Origin: Candidatus Eiseniibacteriota bacterium | Lineage (GTDB): Bacteria > Eisenbacteria > RBG-16-71-46 | DNA: 33,390 nt | Assembly (NCBI GenBank): GCA_005893225.1 | Contig: VBOT01000106.1 | Coordinates: 1 to 33,390, forward strand | Direction of reading: 5' to 3' | Shown here: piece after piece, positions 27,732-33,390 of the stretch | Numbering within the stretch: the stretch's first letter is position 1 | Layout: each line of letters opens with the position of its first letter | Made by a program: the position numbers and the translations under genes | Notes under the pieces: generated by a model | The model's database searches: none | The model's input: only the letters and a program-made list of their open reading frames with translations | Told to the model about the DNA's origin: nothing

Positions 27732-28883
27732 CTACCCCGTCTTGCTGCGCTCTCCCGGCCTCACCGTGCCGGCCAGCTCGTCGGCGTGGAACGACGAGCG
27801 CACCAGCGGGCCCGAGGCCACGCTCTCGAAGCCCAGGGCGCGCGCCTGCTCGCCCCACCACCGGAACGTCTCCGGGCGCACGTATTCGATCACCGGCAGG
27901 TGCTGGGGGGTGGGCCTCAGGTACTGGCCGATGGTGAGGAGTTCGCAGCCGTGGGCCACCAGGTCGCGCAGCGTCTGTATGACCTCGTTCTGCTGCTCGC
28001 CGAGGCCCAGCATGATGCCGCTCTTGACCTTGATCGGGGCGCCGCTCTGCTGGACCTGCCGGAGCAAGTCCAGCGAGCGCGCGTAGCGGGCGCTCGGCCG
28101 CACCACCGGATGGAGCCGCTCGACGGTTTCGATGTTGTGGTTGATCACTTCCGGGCGGGCGTCGATCACGCGCTGGAGGTCCTGCGCGTGGCCGCGGAAA
28201 TCGGGGATCAGCACCTCGATCACGGTGTCCGAGTGCTTGCGGATCTCGCGGATCACCCGCGCGAAGATCGTGCTCCCGCCGTCGGTCAAGTCGTCGCGCG
28301 CCACCGAGGTGATGACGGTGTGGCGCAGCCCCATCTCGGCCACCGCCTCGCCGACCCGGCGGGGCTCGTCCCAGTCGACGTAGCCGTTGGGCTTGCCCGG
28401 GGCCACGGCGCAGAAGCCGCAGCGCCGGGTGCAGAGCTCGCCCAGGATCATGATCGTCGCGGTCCCGCGCTCCCAGCAGTGACCGAGGTTGGGACAGCGC
28501 GCCTCCTCGCACACGGTGTGGAGCCTCAGCCGGCGCAGCAGCGCCTTCGTGCCGGCGTACTCGCCGGTGCCCGGGAGCTTGACCTTGAGCCAATCGGGCA
28601 GCCGCCGGAAGCCTGTTGGGGAGGCGGCGTCGGCTCCCACACCCGCCCCGGCACCCGAGCCGCAGCCCCTGAAGCGCGGGGTGAGCGGCAGTCGCTGGGG
28701 GACCGCCGGACGCGGTGCCCCGTAGACTCCGACCGGCGGAAGCGAATCGCTCACGATCGCGAGCCCGGAATCCGGCGGCGGGCCGGCGGCCGGATCGAGC
28801 TGTGTCCCGTCGCCCGGCGCCGGCTCGGCGGCACGCGGGGCGTGGGGCCCTTCCACCTCTCCGCGGGGCAAGGACTCGCTCAC
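27732..28883 (-). CDS. lipA: Lipoyl synthase
   Basis: A radical-SAM enzyme inserting two sulfurs into protein-bound octanoyl groups. Auxiliary-cluster cysteines are Cys125, Cys130 and Cys136 (VCEEARCPNLGHCW), and the SAM cluster is CTRRCGFC (Cys151, Cys155, Cys158). GPLVRSSFHADE near the end carries the conserved serine region. The protein has 383 residues, but recognisable LipA sequence begins at about 93 (FRRLPDWLKVKLPG). The first 90 residues are Pro/Ala/Gly-rich and look disordered, longer than usual, so a later start is possible, although none has a good SD. The GTG start follows the nadA stop by one base. It is last in a leftward operon that also contains lipB and a lipoylated E2. Confidence 0.95.
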   Translation of the reverse strand: MSESLPRGEVEGPHAPRAAEPAPGDGTQLDPAAGPPPDSGLAIVSDSLPPVGVYGAPRPAVPQRLPLTPRFRGCGSGAGAGVGADAASPTGFRRLPDWLKVKLPGTGEYAGTKALLRRLRLHTVCEEARCPNLGHCWERGTATIMILGELCTRRCGFCAVAPGKPNGYVDWDEPRRVGEAVAEMGLRHTVITSVARDDLTDGGSTIFARVIREIRKHSDTVIEVLIPDFRGHAQDLQRVIDARPEVINHNIETVERLHPVVRPSARYARSLDLLRQVQQSGAPIKVKSGIMLGLGEQQNEVIQTLRDLVAHGCELLTIGQYLRPTPQHLPVIEYVRPETFRWWGEQARALGFESVASGPLVRSSFHADELAGTVRPGERSKTG

Positions 28884-28884
28884 G

Positions 28885-30045
28885 TCAGTCTCTCGCCATG
28901 TCCGCGCCGGTCGGGCCGACCCCCTTGAGCGCGAGCATGCGGTCGAGAGCGACGCGGGCGTGCTGCCGCACGTCCTCGGGGACGCGGATCGGGTTCACGA
29001 CGTGGCCCTCGGCCAGGTTCTCGAGCGCCCACAGCAGGTGAGCCGGGTCGATGCGGTTCATGGTGGCGCAGGGGCAGACGTTCTTCTGGAGCGATCGGAT
29101 CTGCTGCTCCGGATGCTCGAGCCCGAGCCGGTGCACGAGATTGATCTCGGTCCCGATCGCCCAGCGGGTCCCGGGCGGCGCCTCCCGCACCTGCTGGATG
29201 ATGAACTCGGTCGAGCCCACAAGGTCGGCGTTCTGGACCACGTCGAAGGGGCACTCGGGATGGACCAGGATCTTGACCCCGGGGTCCTCGGCGCGCGCCT
29301 CGTCGATCTGCCGGCGGGTGAACTTGGTGTGCACCGAGCAGAAACCGCGCCACAGGACGAGGCGCGTCTCGGGCCGGAAGCAGCGGACGTTCTGGCGCTC
29401 CAGGTCCTCGGCCCGGTAGTCCCATTCGGCCATGGAGTCGAGCGGCACGCCCATCGCGTGACCGGTGTTGCGGCCGAGGTGCTGGTCCGGGAAGAAGAAC
29501 ACCCGGGGCTTCCGGGCCCAGGCCCACTCGAGCACGCTCCGGGCGTTGGAGGAGGTGCACACCACGCCGCCGCGCGCCCCGCAGAACGCCTTGAGCGCCG
29601 CCGTCGAGTTCATGTAGGTGACGGGGACGAACGTGTCGCCGTGCACCCGGGTCAGGCGCTCCCAGGCCTCCTCGACATCCTCCATGATCGCCATGTCGGC
29701 CATCGAGCAGCCGGCCTTGAGGTCGGGAAGGATCACGGCCTGCCGCGGCTGCCGGAGCACATCGGCCGACTCGGCCATGAAGTGCACGCCGCAGAACACG
29801 ATGAACTCGGCCTCGGCGCGGCTCGCCGCAAGCTGGGCGAGCTTGAAGGAGTCGCCGCGGAAGTCAGCGAACTCGATCACGCTCTCGCGCTGGTAATGGT
29901 GCCCGAGGATCACGGCGCGGCCCCCCAGCGCCCGCTTGGCGGCCAAGGTGCGCTCGCGGATCTCTGCGGCGGGGAGCGGGGCGTACTCCGAGAACGGCCG
30001 GGCGGCGCCGGCGGTCGATGAGGCGACGAGGCCCAGGAAGCTCAC
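28885..30045 (-). CDS. nadA: Quinolinate synthase
   Basis: Condenses iminoaspartate with dihydroxyacetone phosphate to quinolinate in NAD synthesis, using a [4Fe-4S] cluster. Likely cluster ligands are Cys113 (KAGCSMAD), Cys163 (VVCTSSNA) and one of Cys324/Cys326 (NVCPCATM). ILGHHYQ at the start and HPECPFDVV are family motifs, and the length (386) fits the longer type. The GTG at 30045 is directly fused to AGGAGG, poor spacing; a CTG three codons later (30036) has ideal eight-base spacing, so the true start is uncertain. It lies 13 bases after the DUF2203 gene and one base before lipA. No nadB or nadC is visible in the window. Confidence 0.95.
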   Translation of the reverse strand: MSFLGLVASSTAGAARPFSEYAPLPAAEIRERTLAAKRALGGRAVILGHHYQRESVIEFADFRGDSFKLAQLAASRAEAEFIVFCGVHFMAESADVLRQPRQAVILPDLKAGCSMADMAIMEDVEEAWERLTRVHGDTFVPVTYMNSTAALKAFCGARGGVVCTSSNARSVLEWAWARKPRVFFFPDQHLGRNTGHAMGVPLDSMAEWDYRAEDLERQNVRCFRPETRLVLWRGFCSVHTKFTRRQIDEARAEDPGVKILVHPECPFDVVQNADLVGSTEFIIQQVREAPPGTRWAIGTEINLVHRLGLEHPEQQIRSLQKNVCPCATMNRIDPAHLLWALENLAEGHVVNPIRVPEDVRQHARVALDRMLALKGVGPTGADMARD

Positions 30046-30058
30046 CTCCTAGCGGCTG

Positions 30059-30478
30059 CTATTCGAGCTCGGTGCGGTTGAGCGGCTGGCGGCTGGAGAA
30101 CCCACCCTCGAGCGTGTGCCAGTGCGACACCTCGGACTCGCCGAGCTGCCAGCACAGGTAGATCAGCCGATCGCCCGCGACCGAGTAGAAGTCGATCAGC
30201 CCGCGCTCCAGATCCTTCACCACGCAGCCGCGCGCCTGGATCGTCTCCACGCCGCGCTGGATCTTCTCGGCGAGGTGCCGGCGCCGCTCGATGAGATCGC
30301 GCCGCGCGCGCGTGTCGGGGTTGTTCGGGGAAGCGCCCGAGAGGGCCAGGGTCAGGGCATCGATCTGGCGCAGCACCCGGTCGTGCTCGCGCTTGGTCTT
30401 GACGAGGAGCTCGAGCGCGGGGCGCACCGCGGGCAGCGCGCGGTTGGCTTCATCGACGCTGAACAGCGTGATCTTCAC
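30059..30478 (-). CDS. DUF2203 family protein
   Basis: A 139-residue soluble protein of the DUF2203 family. It opens with the typical ITLFSVDEANRALPAVRPAL, continues through a long charged helical pair (KTKREHDRVLRQIDALTLAL, RDLIERRRHLAEKIQRGVE), and ends with the conserved GCVVKDLERGLIDFYS, LIYLCWQLGESEVSHWHTLE and GGFSSRQPL. The function is unknown. The start is the GTG at 30478, overlapping the lipB stop by four bases (GTGA), so translation is coupled. Its position inside a lipoate/E2/NAD operon suggests a house-keeping role linked to these enzymes, but that is only context. Confidence 0.9.
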   Translation of the reverse strand: MKITLFSVDEANRALPAVRPALELLVKTKREHDRVLRQIDALTLALSGASPNNPDTRARRDLIERRRHLAEKIQRGVETIQARGCVVKDLERGLIDFYSVAGDRLIYLCWQLGESEVSHWHTLEGGFSSRQPLNRTELE

Positions 30479-31335
30479 AGCTCCTTCACCTCCGCCACGC
30501 GGTCCCGGCCCGCTGGGTTCATGACCCCGCCGCCTGCGAGTGCAATCTGCACGGTGTCCGCGGAGTCGTTCGACCGGCCGCGGTCCCAACTCGATTCTCG
30601 GAGCGCCTCGCGGCCGCCCGGAAGCTCCGGGACCCACCGCCACGGCTCCGCCTCACCCACCCAGGCCACGCCCGCGTATCCGAGCCGCCGTGCCGTCTCC
30701 TCGGCGGCCGTCCGCCTCGCCTCGGCCAGGGAAGGCGCCGAGCTCCCGAGACGGACAGCCAGCGATGTCATTCGGATGCCCCGAAGCCCGCAAGGATGGA
30801 TGAGGTCGAAGGACCCGAGATCCGGAGCCACATTGAGCGCGAAACCATGATAGCTGACCCAGCGCCGCACCGCGATTCCGATCGAGGCGATCTTCTCGCC
30901 TTCCACCCAGACTCCGGTGCGCCCCGGAACGGTCTCGCCGTGGATTCCGAAGTGCTCCAACGTGCTCACGAGCGCCTCCTCGATCGCCCTCAGGAAGCGG
31001 TGCAGGTCATGGCCCCAGCGGCCCAGCTCGCAGATGGTGTAGCCGACGAGCTGGCCCGGACCATGCCAGGTGACGTCGCCGCCCCGGGCGACCTGGAACA
31101 GCTCGATTCCCATCTGCTCGAGCCTCCGGGGTTCGGCGCGCAGGCTCGCCTCGCTCCCGCTCCGCCCCACGGTGAGAACCGGGGGGTGATCCGGGAACAG
31201 CAGCCAGTCTCCGGTCTCGCCGGCGGCCCGCGCCGCGACCAGAGCCTCCTGGAGCCTGAGGCCGTCCCGGTACGGAGTGTGCCCCAGGCCGCACGCGGTC
31301 AGGACGTCGGGGCTCGGTGTGTCACTTCCGCTCAT
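30475..31335 (-). CDS. lipB: Octanoyltransferase
   Basis: Transfers octanoyl from acyl carrier protein to lipoyl domains, the step before LipA. Family motifs are LLFPDHPPVLTVGRSG, RGGDVTWHGPGQLVGY, the catalytic Lys148 (GEKIASIGIAVRRWVSYHG) and Cys182 (IHPCGLRG). At 286 residues it has about 50 extra C-terminal residues (after WVPELPGG), lacking family sequence. The ATG at 31335 overlaps the E2 stop (ATGA), giving tight coupling to the enzyme whose lipoyl domain it modifies. DUF2203 follows with another four-base overlap. Confidence 0.95.
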   Translation of the reverse strand: MSGSDTPSPDVLTACGLGHTPYRDGLRLQEALVAARAAGETGDWLLFPDHPPVLTVGRSGSEASLRAEPRRLEQMGIELFQVARGGDVTWHGPGQLVGYTICELGRWGHDLHRFLRAIEEALVSTLEHFGIHGETVPGRTGVWVEGEKIASIGIAVRRWVSYHGFALNVAPDLGSFDLIHPCGLRGIRMTSLAVRLGSSAPSLAEARRTAAEETARRLGYAGVAWVGEAEPWRWVPELPGGREALRESSWDRGRSNDSADTVQIALAGGGVMNPAGRDRVAEVKEL

Positions 31336-32679
31336 GCGTAGAACCACAGCAGCTCGGGACGCTCGAGCAACTCGCTCACGCGGCGCAGGAACTTGACCGC
31401 CAGCTCCCCGTCGATCACGCGGTGGTCGAACGAGAGCGCGACGTTCATCATGTGTCGCGGCACGATCTGGCCCCCGCGGATCACGGGGCGCTCGACGATC
31501 TTGTGGACTCCCAGGATCGCCACCTCCGGGAAATTGATGATCGGGGCCGAGTTGGTCGCCCCGAACACCCCGGCGTTCGTGATGCTGAAGGTGCCGCCCT
31601 CGATCTCCTCCATCCTGAGCCGGTCGGCGCGCGCCCGGGCGGCGAGATCGTTCACCTCGGCGGCGATCTGGACCAGGTTCTTCCGATCGCAGTCCTTGAG
31701 GTTGGGCACGATCAGGCCCTTCTCGTCGCGCCCCACCGCCATGCCGATGTTGTAGTAGCGGCGCAGCACGATCGAGTCCCCTCGGACGGTGCCGTTCACC
31801 CACGGGAATTCCCTGAGGGCGAACACACTCGCCTTGATGAAGAACGGCATGTAGGTGAGCTTGACGCCCTGCGGCTCGAGCCGGGGGGTCCACTCCTTGC
31901 GGAGCTCGACCACCGCCGTCATGTCGACCTCGTCGAAGGTCGTGACGTGCGGCGCGGTGTGCTTGCTCTTCACCATGTTCTCGGCGATGAGCTTGCGCAC
32001 CTTGGTGAACGGCACGACCTCCTCGCGCGGGCCGGCGGCGGCGGCCTGGCCGGTGCTCGGGGAGAGGAAGCCGGGCCGCGGCCCTGCCTCGCGCGGGGGC
32101 GCCGGGGCGGCCGGTGCGACCCCGAGCCGTGTGGGCGCGCCGCGAGTCTTCAGGTAGTCCATCAGGTCGTCGCGGGTCACGCGCCCCGCCACGCCCGATC
32201 CGCGGATGCGACCGATCTCTTCCACACCCACCTGGTGCTCGCGCATGAGCCTTCGAACGGCGGGCGAGAGGTTGCGGGACTCGCCGAGCCAGGTCTCACC
32301 GTCGCCGCCGCTGGCCGCGGCGCCCGGGGCCGTGACGGCTGGGCTCGACCTCTCGGGTGCCAGGGCCTGCCGGCGCCCCGGCGGGAGCCGCCGTGGCCGC
32401 GCCCGGGGCCGCCGCCGGGCGCGCCGTCGCGGTCGCCTCCCCGCCGTTGGCCAGCACGCCGATCTCGGTTCCGACCAGGACCGTGGTCCCCTCCGGCACC
32501 AGGATCTGCTGGAGCGTGCCCTCCGCCGGGGATGGAATCTCCACGTTGATCTTGTCGGTCTGGATCTCGACCAGCGGCTCCTCTTTACGAACGCGGTCGC
32601 CCACCGCCTTGAGCCACTTCGACACCGTGCCCTCGGCCACGCTCTCTCCGAGCTGGGGAACGACGATCGAGACGGACAT
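31332..32679 (-). CDS. 2-oxo acid dehydrogenase E2 acyltransferase, frameshifted
   Basis: The E2 core of a 2-oxo acid dehydrogenase complex, split over two frames. From the ATG at 32679 (AGGAGG seven bases upstream), one frame encodes the lipoyl domain: VPQLGESVAEGTVSKWLKAV and the lipoylated lysine in IQTDKINVEIPSPAEG, then an Ala/Pro linker. That frame then turns Arg-rich and stops at 32296. The second frame, convincing from about 32365, carries more linker, the E3-binding domain (LSPAVRRLMREHQ, GSGVAGRVTRDDLMDYL) and the catalytic domain ending with LSFDHRVIDGE. The shift lies in the linker, about 32340-32400. It may be an assembly error, a real mutation or, less likely, programmed. lipB overlaps its end. 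The substrate (pyruvate, 2-oxoglutarate or branched-chain) is undecided. Confidence 0.88.
32340..32400 (-). other. Frameshift zone in E2 linker
   Basis: Both frames read as Ala/Pro-rich linker here, so the exact point cannot be fixed. Short G and C runs (CCCC at 32376-32379 and GGG near 32363) are likely sites of a one-base change. Removing one base would restore a single reading frame from 32679 to 31332. Confidence 0.7.
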
Positions 32680-32768
32680 GAGGTTACCTCCTCGCCCCGG
32701 TAGTCCCCGCCTCCGTGGCGGGAATCCATGTTGCAAGCCGGCCGGATGAACGGGTCACCCGAGTGCGG

Positions 32769-33308
32769 TCATCCATTGTTTCTCTGCTCCTCGTGGCTCT
32801 GCTCCTCGCGCCGACGCGCTTCCAGCCTCTCGAGCCGGAGGCGCCGTCGTTCCAGCGCGCGGGCGTGCTCGGTCCTCTCCTCGTCGGTCTCGAGCAGGAG
32901 CCGCGGCACGCCGACCGGCCGGCGGGTGGTGGCGTCGATGGCGACGAACGTGAAGTACGCCGTCACGGTGTGGCGGTGCTCCCCCGAGAGCAGATCCTCC
33001 GACTCGACGTCCACCCGGATCTCCATGCTGCTCCGGTCGACCAGTGTGATGCGCGCCTGGATGAGGGCGAGCTGGCCCACCAGGATCGGCGCCAGGAACG
33101 ACATCTCGTCGATCGCCGCCGTGACCACCGGTCGGCGGCAGTGCCGGTTGGCGACCACCGCCGCCGCCAGGTCCATCCAGTGCATCACGGTGCCGCCCAG
33201 GGCGCTGCCGTGGACGTTGGCGTGCTGCGGCAGCACGAGCTGGGCCATCTCGGTGGCGGACTCGCCGACGCGCCGCGCCTGGGGCGAGGCGTCATGGGTC
33301 ACGGCCAC
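32769..33308 (-). CDS. Acyl-CoA thioesterase, hot-dog fold (YciA/BACH type)
   Basis: A 179-residue cytoplasmic enzyme hydrolysing acyl-CoA. Family sequence runs ESATEMAQLVLPQHANVHGS, LGGTVMHWMDLAAAVVANRH (with the catalytic Asp in WMDLAA), VTAAIDEMSFLAPILVGQ and HTVTAYFTFVAID, then VGVPRL. The last 40 residues (ETDEERTEHARALERRRLRL onward) are a charged helix, possibly coiled coil, as in other single-domain members. The GTG at 33308 is used; a GTG at 33302 is possible, and no good SD is visible for either. It precedes the E2 operon by 89 bases on the same strand. Beyond its start, 33309-33390 shows nothing recognisable. Confidence 0.92.
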   Translation of the reverse strand: MAVTHDASPQARRVGESATEMAQLVLPQHANVHGSALGGTVMHWMDLAAAVVANRHCRRPVVTAAIDEMSFLAPILVGQLALIQARITLVDRSSMEIRVDVESEDLLSGEHRHTVTAYFTFVAIDATTRRPVGVPRLLLETDEERTEHARALERRRLRLERLEARRREEQSHEEQRNNG

Positions 33309-33390
33309 GCGATGCTCACGGGATGAGGTTGCGACAGGCTCTCCTTTCGAGGTCCTGATCCTCCGGCGACCGCAGGGTCAGACCCGCAAA

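Noticed and set aside
32340-32400. Programmed ribosomal frameshift in E2
   Set aside because: No heptameric slippery site, internal SD or downstream pseudoknot was recognised, and no known E2 uses one; an error or mutation is simpler.

Overview
The window is a stretch of chromosome from a high-GC bacterium. Several features point to a Gram-negative cell envelope: a lipoprotein cupredoxin, secreted cytochrome c and metallopeptidase, and a secreted copper oxidase whose C-terminal tail resembles the FlgD-like/T9SS-type sorting domains of FCB-group phyla. Many GTG/TTG starts, strong AGGAGG ribosome binding sites and this tail suggest a lineage such as Candidatus Eisenbacteria, Gemmatimonadota or a neighbour. 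That placement is inference; there is no rRNA here to settle it.

Positions 1-7367 form a copper region. A leftward cluster encodes a small Cys/His-rich membrane protein, a small secreted Cys/His protein, a dihaem cytochrome c and a galactose-oxidase-like copper-radical oxidase with all five expected active-site residues. Next to it lie a leftward Cu(I) P1B-ATPase (YHS plus two zinc-ribbon-like metal domains, CPC motif) and a divergent cupredoxin lipoprotein. The left edge (1-331) looks like a decayed duplicate of this locus: an imperfect repeat of the region before the Cys/His gene, then a broken cupredoxin remnant. Positions 7505-11359 carry rightward genes: an unknown 173-aa protein, a lectin-fold secreted protein, a bactofilin-like beta-helix membrane protein and an AI-2E-family transporter.

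Positions 11382-17220 hold a GNAT acetyltransferase, a divergent FAD-dependent oxidoreductase, and leftward metH with a small conserved gene behind it. Positions 17516-18803 hold a DUF1326 secreted protein and SixA, separated by two strong inverted repeats. A leftward membrane glycosyltransferase-like/TPR gene follows (18763-20683). It has an apparent frameshift or deletion near its 5' end and a 10-base C tract. Positions 20859-25389 are rightward: a membrane protein abutting an SDR oxidoreductase, an M3-type metallopeptidase and a PPK2 kinase, which overlaps the convergent speA.

Positions 27732-32679 are a compact leftward operon: E2 acyltransferase, lipB, DUF2203, nadA, lipA, with 4-nt overlaps or 1-13 nt gaps. 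It links lipoate synthesis and attachment with a lipoylated E2 and with NAD synthesis by another Fe-S enzyme. The E2 reading frame is broken in its Ala/Pro linker. A hot-dog acyl-CoA thioesterase closes the window. No tRNA, rRNA, CRISPR array, phage or insertion sequence was recognised.
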